The position numbers and the translations under genes are program-made. Under the pieces are notes generated by a model, which was given only the letters and a program-made list of their open reading frames with translations, did not search any database and was not told where the DNA came from. This document shows positions 1-6,904 of a DNA stretch of 18,480 bases, in pieces; positions within the stretch are counted from its first letter, which is position 1, and each line of letters begins with the position of its first letter. Location: NCBI GenBank assembly GCA_030145015.1, contig JAQYWI010000108.1:1-18480 (forward strand). Reading direction: 5' to 3'. Origin of the DNA: Desulfobacterales bacterium (GTDB lineage: Bacteria > Desulfobacterota > Desulfobacteria > Desulfobacterales > JAHEIW01).

Positions 1-4
1 ATCT

Positions 5-93
5 ACCTCCTTTTCTTTTTATAGAAAAATCAAGTAGATATTGCAATTAAACCACTTAATCGCTAATTATCATTTTGCTATCTATATTGTAAA
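5..93 (-). promoter_or_regulatory. Promoter and ribosome-binding site for a gene beyond the left edge
   Basis: On the minus strand there is a -35-like TTTACA (88-93), a 16-base spacer and a -10-like GATAAT (66-71), each one mismatch from the sigma-70 consensus. At 5-11 lies a consensus Shine-Dalgarno AGGAGGT with no start codon before position 1. The start codon of a minus-strand gene should therefore lie within a few bases left of the window. The AT-rich stretch 94-195 separates this signal from the end of the Nudix gene; I see no convincing terminator in it. Confidence 0.5.
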
Positions 94-195
94 CATATCA
101 CAAGGCAAGCTACTTTTAAACTATCTGCTATAATTACACGAAAAAACGCTCTCAAAAACCACTGATATCTCCAATATTCAATTTGCACCATAGGC

Positions 196-762
196 TTACT
201 TCGGCCAACTTTCCGCTTTAAGCCTGATCCAGGCCATTTGGATCGAAAGAATCGTCAGCGCGTCGGTAATTTTCCCTGCATCAATCATCCGGAGCGCTTT
301 TTCGAGCGGATAAGTTACCACTTCAATAATCTCATCCGGGTCAAGGTTTTGCCTGGCCGGCGTTAGTCCTTTGGCGATAAATACATGGATCTCTTCATCC
401 GAATAGGCCGGAATCATGTGAATCTTTCCGAGCGCAATCAATTCCTGCGCCCGATATCCGGTCTCCTCTATCAGTTCGCGTTTGGCGCAATTGAGAGGCG
501 ATTCGCCGGGCTCGAGTGTGCCGGCCGGGATTTCCAGCAAGTATTCGCCCATCGGATGCCGATACTGCACCTCCATAATAACGGTGTTATCGTCTAATAA
601 CGGTACAACGGCAATTGATCCCGGATGACGGATAAATGCCATCTCCGTATCGCGGTCGTTTGGAAGCGTCAGATTCTCGGTCACAAAGTTGAAAATACGT
701 CCATTATAAACTTCGGCCGTACTTTTCACGGTTGCCTTTTTGCGGGTTGTTTCTTCTTTCAT
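196..762 (-). CDS. Nudix hydrolase, ADP-ribose/ADP-sugar pyrophosphatase type
   Basis: A 188-residue Nudix protein. The full Nudix box GX5EX7REUXEEXGU is present at residues 81-103 (GTLEPGE, then REL, EE, GY), which binds the divalent metal and the pyrophosphate. It is preceded by a QYRHP-EYLLEIPAG segment typical of the ADP-ribose pyrophosphatase (NudF-like) subgroup, and a proline at residue 118 about 15 residues past the box fits ADP-sugar specificity. Expected reaction: ADP-ribose to AMP and ribose 5-phosphate in the cytoplasm. I chose the ATG at 762 rather than an in-frame upstream start at 906, because ATG 762 overlaps the stop of the HAD gene by one base (TGATG), implying translational coupling, and the extra 48 upstream residues are unlike Nudix N termini. 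The family is confident, the exact substrate is not. Confidence 0.88.
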   Translation of the reverse strand: MKEETTRKKATVKSTAEVYNGRIFNFVTENLTLPNDRDTEMAFIRHPGSIAVVPLLDDNTVIMEVQYRHPMGEYLLEIPAGTLEPGESPLNCAKRELIEETGYRAQELIALGKIHMIPAYSDEEIHVFIAKGLTPARQNLDPDEIIEVVTYPLEKALRMIDAGKITDALTILSIQMAWIRLKAESWPK

Positions 763-1484
763 CACATCTTCAGCACACGCTCGATATCCAGCAGTTCCTC
801 CAGGTCGCTGATGATCGGGGTTGCGGTTCGCACATCCGGCCAGGATCGACTCACGCAATGGTGTTTTAGCCAGACGGCATGCAAACCGGCATCTTGGGCT
901 CCGCAAACATCGATGCGATAGTCATCGCCCACGTATACGGCCTCTGAAGGTTTAATGTTTAATTCCTGCAAGCACAGACGAAATGGCGCGGGGTCCGGTT
1001 TTGGAGGGATACTGTTTTCACCGGCGACGATGATGACCTTAAAATAGGTTTCCAGTTCGGGAAATCGGCTGATCCGGTGGGCTCCGGAACGCTGCTGCCC
1101 CTGGGTATTGGTGATCATACCCAGCTGATATTTTGAAGATAAACTTTTTAAAACATTTACGGTCTCCGGAAACAGGTCTGAGTTTACTTTTACGGTTTCC
1201 CAATAGGCCGTTTCCCAGGTTTCAAGGAGCCGGGTGTCGGGCTTTAGACCATAGAACTGATAAACTGCCTGCCACAGGGATTTTCTGGAAAAATTTGATC
1301 GATCATGCAATTCTTTACGGATCCGGCGATAGGTGGTCAGAAAGTCTTCCTGCCGGCTTAAGCCCGGATCTGCAAACAGCTTTTTTTGGGCCAGCTTTTC
1401 GGCTTCGCGAAAGCCATTGGCGGCATCCACCAGGGTTTGACCAAAATCAAAAATAACGGCCTTAATGACAATTTCCCCGACCAA
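762..1484 (-). CDS. HAD-superfamily hydrolase (subfamily IA)
   Basis: A 240-residue HAD hydrolase. Motif I is IFDFGQTLV with the nucleophile Asp13; the usual second Asp (general acid/base) is Gly15. Motif II is MITNT (Thr125), motif III Lys162 in PPKPDP, and motif IV VGDDYRID (Asp187/Asp188). A helical cap lies between motifs I and II (about residues 20-100), as in subfamily C1. DFG-type motif I occurs in some HAD phosphatases, so inactivity cannot be concluded. It is not PhnX-like (phosphonoacetaldehyde hydrolase): the ALILDWAGTT motif of PhnX is absent. The start is TTG at 1484, with AGAGGAAATAGG just upstream. It is coupled to the Nudix gene by a one-base overlap. The gap of 241 bases to the dehydrogenase upstream holds an inverted-repeat element, so membership in the same operon is plausible but unproven. 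Confidence 0.82.
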   Translation of the reverse strand: MVGEIVIKAVIFDFGQTLVDAANGFREAEKLAQKKLFADPGLSRQEDFLTTYRRIRKELHDRSNFSRKSLWQAVYQFYGLKPDTRLLETWETAYWETVKVNSDLFPETVNVLKSLSSKYQLGMITNTQGQQRSGAHRISRFPELETYFKVIIVAGENSIPPKPDPAPFRLCLQELNIKPSEAVYVGDDYRIDVCGAQDAGLHAVWLKHHCVSRSWPDVRTATPIISDLEELLDIERVLKM

Positions 1485-1548
1485 CCTATTTCCTCTGACC
1501 TGTGTCCGGGTTTATCCGAACAATTATGTTAACAGGTGTCAATTGCCT

Positions 1549-1694
1549 GGTTCAAAGGTTCAGCGTTCAGAGGTTAGATAACAGCAAAAACAAGCCAGAT
1601 GCGATGTCGAAAGACGGAGCCGAGCAGCCAGCAGCAAGATACCAGCAGTCAATGGCCAGAACCCTTGAACCCCTGAACCCTGAACCTTTGAACC
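1549..1694. repeat. Inverted-repeat element A (GGTTCA-type arms)
   Basis: The left arm at 1549-1575 (GGTTCAAAGGTTCAGCGTTC...) and the reverse complement of the right arm at 1668-1694 agree at 25 of 27 positions. Each arm is itself built from 7-8 base units of the form GGTTCA(A/G). The arms enclose about 92 bases without evident coding content. The transcript could form a long stem-loop between the aldehyde dehydrogenase gene and the HAD gene. Confidence 0.8.
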
Positions 1695-1725
1695 TTGTAA
1701 ACTGACACTTTAGGCACTGCAGTTA

Positions 1726-3114
1726 TTAGTCCTTTCCCCATTTTTCGAGATAGGCCCCGCAAAGCTCTTCCTCCGAGGGGATGTACTCTTCTTTGGGGAT
1801 GGACAGCAGGGTATAGTTGAGAAAGTTTTCCCAGTTGATGTTGCCGCTGAAAATGTTGCCGGCCCAGGAGCCGCAACCGAGCGTATCGGTGGTGGGCAGC
1901 CCGGTGGTCCAGCCGCCGCTGTTGGCATGGGCATGCGGCATGTTGCAGACCACCCGCCCCACGTTGGCCTGCAGCGCGAGTTTAACCCGCCGCTCATCAT
2001 TTTCAGTATGGATGGATACCGAATGGCCTTCGCCCGAAAATTTGAGGATTTTCTGCAAACGGTCCAGCATTTCGTCGAAATCGTTCCATTTCCAGACAGT
2101 CAGCACCGGCGAGATTTTCTCACCCGAAAAGCGGTCTTCCGGACCGACCTTCTCTCCGATGACCATCAGGAAGCGGGTGCCTTCAGGAACTGTCAAGCCT
2201 GCATTTTCAGCAATAACTGTAGCCGGCCTGGCCACGACGTCCCGGTTCAGGTGGGTTCCGTCCGGCCACATGTATTTTCGCAGCTTTTCACGCTCATCCG
2301 TGCTGCACAGATATCCGCCTTCGGATTTTAGCGCCGCGATCATATCATCGAATATGCTTTCATAAAGAGCCACCGCGTTCTCAGACGAGCAGGATGCGGA
2401 ATTGTTGGCGATCTTTGACAGCCGTATCTTGTGGGCAGCGGCCGCCAGATCGACCGTATCATCTACGATGGATACCACATTCCCGGCGCCCACGGTCTGA
2501 GCCGGCTTGCCGGACGCATAGACCACCTTCACCAGGGCCGCACCCCCGGTGGCCACCGCAAAGTCGCAGTTGCTCATCAGCTCGGCGGTTTTGGCATGGT
2601 TGGTCTGTTTAATACACTGCATCAGATCAACCGGAGCCCCAATCTTTTCGAGTGCCTTGCGCACGTGCTGGACCGTTTCATAGGACGTCTTTTGCGTCCG
2701 CGGATGGGGCGATACAATCTGGGCATTGCGGGTCTTCAACGTGCTCAGGGCCAGGCAGCAAATGGTGGATTCCGGGTTCGTGCACGGCACGACATTGGCG
2801 ATCACACCGATCGGTTTGGCGTATTTGCGGATCCCCAGGGCTTTGTTCTCTTCGATCAGACCGCAGGTTTTGGCGTCCCGCATATCCCACAGCGTACCCA
2901 GGGTCTTATTCTTGATTTTATTGACTTTGTCCTCGGCGTTGCCGATGTCGGATTCATCCACGGCCATATGGCCCAACTTATGGCGGACGTCTTCTTTTAA
3001 AAGTTCCCAGGCCACGGCCTGAACCATCTCGTCGACTTTTTCCTGAGGCCAGTTTTCGACTTCACGAAACGCTTTTCTGGCTTTTTTGTACATTTCCTGA
3101 ATGTTGTCTTCCAT
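1726..3114 (-). CDS. CoA-acylating aldehyde dehydrogenase (SauS/EutE/AdhE-N type)
   Basis: A 462-residue member of the acylating aldehyde dehydrogenase branch, which oxidises an aldehyde with CoA and NAD(P)+ to an acyl-CoA, or runs in reverse. The nucleophilic Cys is Cys242 in SASCSSENA, aligned with the GVICASEQS segment of AdhE. The nucleotide-binding half carries VIANVVPCTNPES and VATGG. The C-terminal signature TLGCGSWAGN (near residue 410) is typical of this branch. The length and the C-terminal GNINWENFLN segment resemble sulfoacetaldehyde dehydrogenase SauS, as I recall it, more than EutE. Start ATG 3114 has TGAGGAA 11 bases upstream. It follows a PhnW-type aminotransferase, so a 2-carbon phosphono- or sulfo-aldehyde is the natural guess for the substrate; acetaldehyde or another aldehyde remains possible. 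Family assignment is firm, substrate open. Confidence 0.87.
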   Translation of the reverse strand: MEDNIQEMYKKARKAFREVENWPQEKVDEMVQAVAWELLKEDVRHKLGHMAVDESDIGNAEDKVNKIKNKTLGTLWDMRDAKTCGLIEENKALGIRKYAKPIGVIANVVPCTNPESTICCLALSTLKTRNAQIVSPHPRTQKTSYETVQHVRKALEKIGAPVDLMQCIKQTNHAKTAELMSNCDFAVATGGAALVKVVYASGKPAQTVGAGNVVSIVDDTVDLAAAAHKIRLSKIANNSASCSSENAVALYESIFDDMIAALKSEGGYLCSTDEREKLRKYMWPDGTHLNRDVVARPATVIAENAGLTVPEGTRFLMVIGEKVGPEDRFSGEKISPVLTVWKWNDFDEMLDRLQKILKFSGEGHSVSIHTENDERRVKLALQANVGRVVCNMPHAHANSGGWTTGLPTTDTLGCGSWAGNIFSGNINWENFLNYTLLSIPKEEYIPSEEELCGAYLEKWGKD

Positions 3115-3194
3115 AATCTTTTATTCCTCAGTAGATTTTATTAGCTTATAATGTTGAATGGAATACATATCTTTTCTCAAATCGTGGTTTTGTT

Positions 3195-3366
3195 AAATTC
3201 GAATATCGAAATCCGAAACAAATCCTAAATCCAAATGTCCCAATGATCAAAACAGTGGATACAGCGATGCTCAAGGCTATGAAATGTTTTAGTCATTTGA
3301 ATTTTGGTAATTCGAAATTGTTTCGACCAAATTAATTAAATCCGGCGTGCTTCGGATTTCGGATTT
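3195..3366. repeat. Inverted-repeat element C (AT-rich, CGAAATCC-type arms)
   Basis: The inner arms 3215-3253 and 3286-3324 pair at about 27 of 39 positions, for example GAAACAA against TTGTTTC and AAAAC against GTTTT. Outer segments repeat AAATTCGAATATCGAAATCC (3195-3214) against TTCGGATTTCGGATTT (3351-3366). The right end runs into the stop codon of the aminotransferase gene. The arms contain loosely periodic 7-9 base units. The element fills most of the 250-base gap between the aminotransferase and dehydrogenase genes; nothing coding is visible there. Confidence 0.65.
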
Positions 3367-4498
3367 ACTTCAGCGGAATTGTGTACCCCATCTCCCGAAA
3401 CGCCTCCTTGGCCACCACAAAAAAATCTTCAATATCCGTATGCGTGATCAGACCCAGATTGCATAAGCGGAAAGTTTCCAGGCCAAACATTTTCCCGGGA
3501 TAGATTGTAAAACCGCGCTCATAGCAATAGTCGTGGAGTTTAAAAAAATCAAATTTATCGTCTTCCGGGGCTTTGACCGTTACTACCAGATGGCCCTGAA
3601 TCTCCCTGTCGATAACCGTGTCGAGACCGATCTCTTCCAAACCTTTATGGATGGCTTCCGAGCATTGGGTTATCCTTTGGTAGCGGGCCTGTTCCCCCTC
3701 TTCCCGGTATTCTTTAATCGCCTGCCTTAAGGCATAAACGGTTTGAACCGGCGGGGTGAAATGCATCTCACCCACGCGGTTAAAAAAATCATACTGCATG
3801 AAAAGGTTACAGTAGTAAGATCGCTTCGGATAATCCTTTGATTTTTCAATTTCTTCGATTTTACCCACGGTCCAGGAAACACCGGTCATACCGCACAGTC
3901 CCTTCTGGGCTGAAGACATACAGAAATCGATGTTTTCTTCTTCAATGTCGAAGGGAATCAGACCATAGGTTGAAATCGTGTCCACAATGAAAACACAGCC
4001 GTTCGCATGGGCAATCTTCCCAATTTCTCGAACCGGGTTTAAAACCCCGGTGCCGGTTTCATGATGAACGGTGGCGACCGCCGCGATGTCCTTGTCGTTC
4101 TCAAGGGACTGTTTGACGACACCCAGGTCCGGCAACCCGGTGGTTGGAAATTCAAGGTTTACGCAGGGAATGTGGTAATATTCGGCAATCTCGACCATTC
4201 GTGCAGAATAGGCCCCGTTGTTTACGATGCAGATCTTTTTACCTTCCGGAACCAGCGAATTCACAAGGGCATCCTGGATGATGGTTCCGGAGCCGGTGAA
4301 GAGCACAGCGGTATACTTTTGCAGGTCTGCATGAACGACATGAACCAGTTCCCGGCGGACTTCGTCCATGACGGCAACGAATTCTTCCTCCCGCGGGCAG
4401 ATGTCGGGAACCACCTGGGCGTATTTGACCGTATCGCTGGTCGTTGCCGGGCCCGGATTCAGCAGAACATTTCGTTTGACGGGTTTTACGACTTCCAT
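3365..4498 (-). CDS. PhnW-family class V aminotransferase (2-aminoethylphosphonate--pyruvate transaminase-like)
   Basis: A 377-residue PLP aminotransferase of fold type I, class V. Hallmarks shared with PhnW are LLNPGPATTS near the N terminus, TGSGT (69-72), IVNNGAYSARMVE, HHETGTGVLNP (145-155), the PLP-ring Asp173 in IVDT, the PLP lysine Lys199 in MSSAQKG, and YPGK and FRLCNLG near the C terminus for substrate carboxylate or phosphonate contacts. PhnW converts 2-aminoethylphosphonate plus pyruvate to phosphonoacetaldehyde plus alanine. Start ATG 4498 has AAAAGGAG at good spacing. No PhnX, PhnY or PhnA is adjacent; instead a CoA-acylating aldehyde dehydrogenase follows, so the aldehyde product is probably carried to an acyl-CoA. 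Alanine-glyoxylate or serine-pyruvate transaminases are more distant alternatives. Substrate use by this protein is inferred. Confidence 0.83.
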   Translation of the reverse strand: MEVVKPVKRNVLLNPGPATTSDTVKYAQVVPDICPREEEFVAVMDEVRRELVHVVHADLQKYTAVLFTGSGTIIQDALVNSLVPEGKKICIVNNGAYSARMVEIAEYYHIPCVNLEFPTTGLPDLGVVKQSLENDKDIAAVATVHHETGTGVLNPVREIGKIAHANGCVFIVDTISTYGLIPFDIEEENIDFCMSSAQKGLCGMTGVSWTVGKIEEIEKSKDYPKRSYYCNLFMQYDFFNRVGEMHFTPPVQTVYALRQAIKEYREEGEQARYQRITQCSEAIHKGLEEIGLDTVIDREIQGHLVVTVKAPEDDKFDFFKLHDYCYERGFTIYPGKMFGLETFRLCNLGLITHTDIEDFFVVAKEAFREMGYTIPLK

Positions 4499-4539
4499 GG
4501 CGAACTCCTTTTTCGAGTGACTAAAGTATGTGTCTACAT

Positions 4540-4689
4540 GGTTTCAGGTGTCGGGTGTCAGGTGTCAGGGCACTGGGTGTTATCCCGAGGCCAGATAGTT
4601 CTCTGTGACTGCTTCCAGCCCGCAGAATTCAGGGTTAACATAGGCCCTCCGGGCCAAAGACTGACACCTGAAACCTGACACCCGACACC
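4540..4689. repeat. Inverted-repeat element B (GGTGTCA heptamer arms)
   Basis: The left arm at 4547-4569 and the reverse complement of the right arm at 4667-4689 agree at 22 of 23 positions. The left arm is a run of heptamers GGTGTCG-GGTGTCA-GGTGTCA preceded by GGTTTCA; the right arm is the complement with one GGTTTCA unit. The arms enclose about 97 bases. It sits between the second citrate-synthase-like gene and the aminotransferase gene, and I see no coding content in it. Confidence 0.8.
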
Positions 4690-4699
4690 ATAACAGGTT

Positions 4700-5779
4700 T
4701 TACAGCTTGCCGACTTTTTTTATGCCGGACTTTTTGCTGGGATCCTCAATCTCTTCAACGATGCTGAAGCCGCTGCCGCGCACCTTTTTCATCTCTTCAA
4801 ATCGCGCCTTCCACGCTTCAGGAGTTTGACAAACAGCGGATCTGGCAACTTTTTCCCGCTCCGCCAATGGCGGCACCGGCCGGTCGTCCGGGCCATCGTA
4901 ATCTTCTTGGGGCGTTAATTGCTGGCCCAGACGACTCGATTCTTCCCTTTCGACTTCTTCAATGTAATGGGCACCGGCGGCAAAGGAGCGGGTGACCGCC
5001 AGAATCGCCCAGGTGGCCTCGGGGGTAAATCCAAGATCCATCATGGTGGCGCCGGTGGCGCCGAGCATATCCAGATCTATGGGTTCGGCAAAAACGTTTT
5101 GGGCTGCCCTGACGACTTCCCTGGTGAATGCAGTATATTTACCGGCCACTCCCAGCTTTTCGGCTCTTGCAACCATTCTTTTTGCGGCCGGGTCTTTCAG
5201 CATCAAATTCGAAACACCCAGGGCTTGGTCATGCAGGTTCTCCTTGACCAGAAGCTCGGCTGCCGCTTCCAGAGAAAATTCTCCGTTGTCGACCCGATCA
5301 AGATAATTTTCGAATCGATTCCCAAAAGCCGAATAGGCGCCATACGCATGCCCGAAGGCCATGATCGATGCCCCGCAAGCCTGGGTCAAAAAGGTCTTGG
5401 ATCTGGCCACGATCCTGGATATGGCCGCCGGTGCGGACAGCCCGTCCTCCAGTGCCAGGATCATGACGTAGTTGAGCATCCGGCCCTCTTCAACAGTCGG
5501 TATCCGCGCCTGATAATCCACAAAAAGGACCTCGATGACGCCGTAGCCTTCTTCCATCAGTTCGGTGGTGTCATAGCCCCTGGTAACGATGCGGTGGACA
5601 TTCTTGTAAGCGACTTCAGACACCCACTGAAAGGGCGCTCGTTTTGTATCTTGCGGCACCGTACCGTATTCCCGATCATAATAGTCAAAGGGATTCTTCG
5701 GGCTGTCCAGATTTCCGATTTTGCGCTCCCTTTTTATTTTATTGAGCGCGTCTGTTTTTTCCTTATTTAGATAACCCAT
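4700..5779 (-). CDS. Citrate synthase/citryl-CoA lyase-fold protein, subunit 2 (divergent active site)
   Basis: A 359-residue protein related to the small citryl-CoA-lyase branch of the citrate synthase family. Family features are RGYDTTELMEEGY (67-79), the helical segment ending in YVMILALEDG, AFGHAYGAY (141-149), LKDPAAKRM, PIDLD (233-237), MMDLGFTPEA and YDGPDDRPVP (294-303), followed by a charged extension of about 55 residues that ends in a lysine-rich tail. Against the recalled family pattern, the pig-numbered active-site residues read Asp112 for His238, Tyr146 for His274 and Asn191 for His320, while Asp237 in PIDLD may keep Asp375, though a two-residue offset leaves this uncertain. The start ATG 5779 overlaps the preceding gene by 13 bases and has AAGGAG 11 bases upstream inside that gene, so the two should be made together. 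A catalytic, partner or regulatory role cannot be told from sequence. Confidence 0.75.
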   Translation of the reverse strand: MGYLNKEKTDALNKIKRERKIGNLDSPKNPFDYYDREYGTVPQDTKRAPFQWVSEVAYKNVHRIVTRGYDTTELMEEGYGVIEVLFVDYQARIPTVEEGRMLNYVMILALEDGLSAPAAISRIVARSKTFLTQACGASIMAFGHAYGAYSAFGNRFENYLDRVDNGEFSLEAAAELLVKENLHDQALGVSNLMLKDPAAKRMVARAEKLGVAGKYTAFTREVVRAAQNVFAEPIDLDMLGATGATMMDLGFTPEATWAILAVTRSFAAGAHYIEEVEREESSRLGQQLTPQEDYDGPDDRPVPPLAEREKVARSAVCQTPEAWKARFEEMKKVRGSGFSIVEEIEDPSKKSGIKKVGKL

Positions 5780-6666
5780 TGCTTGTATTCTCCTTCTTCC
5801 TTCTGCTTCTTGGCGTATTCCTGCTGCTCTTCCTTTTTGGGAACGATCCGGTCTGGCGGTCCGATATATTTGATCATGGAAAGGTCGATCATTTGCACCA
5901 TGGGTTCGTTCCTGGAAGCCCCCCAGGCGCGGCCCTTTTTCATGTTGAAAAGGGCATGCGCCGCACAGCTAAACCCCCGAACAACACTGCCGATACACCA
6001 GCCCGCATTTGGAGAAAATCCGATTTCCATCAAGGCCGTGTTCCCGGAGCCGACCACATTGACCCCCACATAGGAACGGCCGTCCTTTTTGCGGCGGGCA
6101 TGAAAATACTTTTCTACGGCGCGCTGCAATTCGAGATAGACCCCCTCCAGTTCCAATTCTTCCTGCTTGAGGTGAATCGGTTCCGCACGAGGGTCGCTGT
6201 CGATATGCTGGGGTTGTCCCATGCCCATGACCGGTCGCTTGGCGTCCAGATATTCATCGACCAGGGTCTTGGCCATTTCATCAACGCTTTTGCCTTCTTT
6301 TTTGGCCCGCTCCAGGTATTTATTGAGCATATATCCGTGCGCGGCACCGGGTCCGTGGACACCGCCGAAGGTCGAAACCGCCGCGGCCACGCAAACGGGA
6401 AGATTGGGCCTGCCCGCACTAACGCCGATGGCGCCGACTGCCGACGGCGACATGGAATGCTCTAAAAAAACCCCCATCTCGTATTTGAGCATTTTTTCTT
6501 CGTTTTCCGCAGGGATCCGGTTCTGGAACAATACAAACAGCGCATCGTAAAAAGAATAGCCCTCTTCAGCCAATTCACTTAAATCGTATCCGCGCATGAC
6601 GGTTTTTTCTTCGGTTTTGTAAGAAATCGCCGTCTTTCTGCGAAACGGTGGTTTTCTATCCATCAT
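5767..6666 (-). CDS. Citrate synthase/citryl-CoA lyase-fold protein, subunit 1 (divergent active site)
   Basis: A 299-residue paralogue of the next gene and first gene of the run. It shares RGYDLSELAEEGY (25-37), EHSMSPSAVG (69-78), FGGVHGPGAAHG (100-111), DPRAEPI, EIGFSP and YIGPPDRIVP with the citryl-CoA lyase branch. Read against the family pattern, His70 (His238 position) and His104 (His274 position) are kept, but the GFGH position of His320 is Gln151 in MGMGQPQH, and the NVD position of Asp375 is Val205 in NVVG. Its losses therefore differ from those of its partner. AGGAGGG lies just upstream of two consecutive ATGs at 6666 and 6663; the second has the better spacing. The C terminus is rich in Lys and Glu. 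The nearest known activities are citryl-CoA lyase and citrate synthase, but the substitutions argue against assuming either. Confidence 0.77.
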   Translation of the reverse strand: MMDRKPPFRRKTAISYKTEEKTVMRGYDLSELAEEGYSFYDALFVLFQNRIPAENEEKMLKYEMGVFLEHSMSPSAVGAIGVSAGRPNLPVCVAAAVSTFGGVHGPGAAHGYMLNKYLERAKKEGKSVDEMAKTLVDEYLDAKRPVMGMGQPQHIDSDPRAEPIHLKQEELELEGVYLELQRAVEKYFHARRKKDGRSYVGVNVVGSGNTALMEIGFSPNAGWCIGSVVRGFSCAAHALFNMKKGRAWGASRNEPMVQMIDLSMIKYIGPPDRIVPKKEEQQEYAKKQKEEGEYKQWVI

Positions 6667-6724
6667 TTCCCTCCTAATTCTTTAAGATGCCTTTTTAAAA
6701 TAACTTCGAGTTTGTAATATTATT

Positions 6725-6847
6725 TCCGGCAGATATTGGCCCAGCGGCAAAGCCGGATGCCGAATTAGAGTTTCTGTAAAAGATGGGTTATAAAAGCTTA
6801 AAAGCCGTGATGCTTAAAATATAGTGAGCCCATATAGTATAAGTCAA
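6725..6847 (-). promoter_or_regulatory. Promoter and leader of the citrate-synthase-like/PhnW-like/dehydrogenase operon
   Basis: On the minus strand TTGACT (6842-6847), an 18-base spacer and TATATT (6818-6823) form a good sigma-70-type promoter in the gap upstream of gene 6666. Transcription from it would give a leader of about 145 bases. The leader contains TCCGGC/GCCGGA (6752-6757 with 6725-6730), able to pair around a 21-base loop, and an overlapping CGGC-TTT-GCCG hairpin, so alternative folds are possible. I recognise no known riboswitch in it. Confidence 0.5.
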
Positions 6848-6904
6848 ACTAATAATTATCATGTATATAATAACAAATAGTCATGAAAAATCTCTGCCAA
6901 ACCC

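Noticed and set aside
762..906. Upstream in-frame extension of the Nudix gene to a start at 906
   Set aside because: It lies inside the HAD gene and reads as low-complexity Arg/Pro/Cys-rich peptide; the ATG at 762 coupled to the HAD stop is much better.
762..1484. HAD gene as phosphonoacetaldehyde hydrolase (PhnX), tempting because of the PhnW-like gene
   Set aside because: The PhnX motif I and cap-domain features are absent; it reads as an ordinary subfamily IA HAD protein.
1927..3022. Long plus-strand frames opposite the aldehyde dehydrogenase gene
   Set aside because: They are complementary-frame shadows of a strongly conserved minus-strand enzyme and show Arg/Pro/Ser-rich noise.
4919..6465. 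Long plus-strand frames opposite the citrate-synthase-like genes
   Set aside because: Shadows of the minus-strand genes; no family motifs and no ribosome-binding sites.
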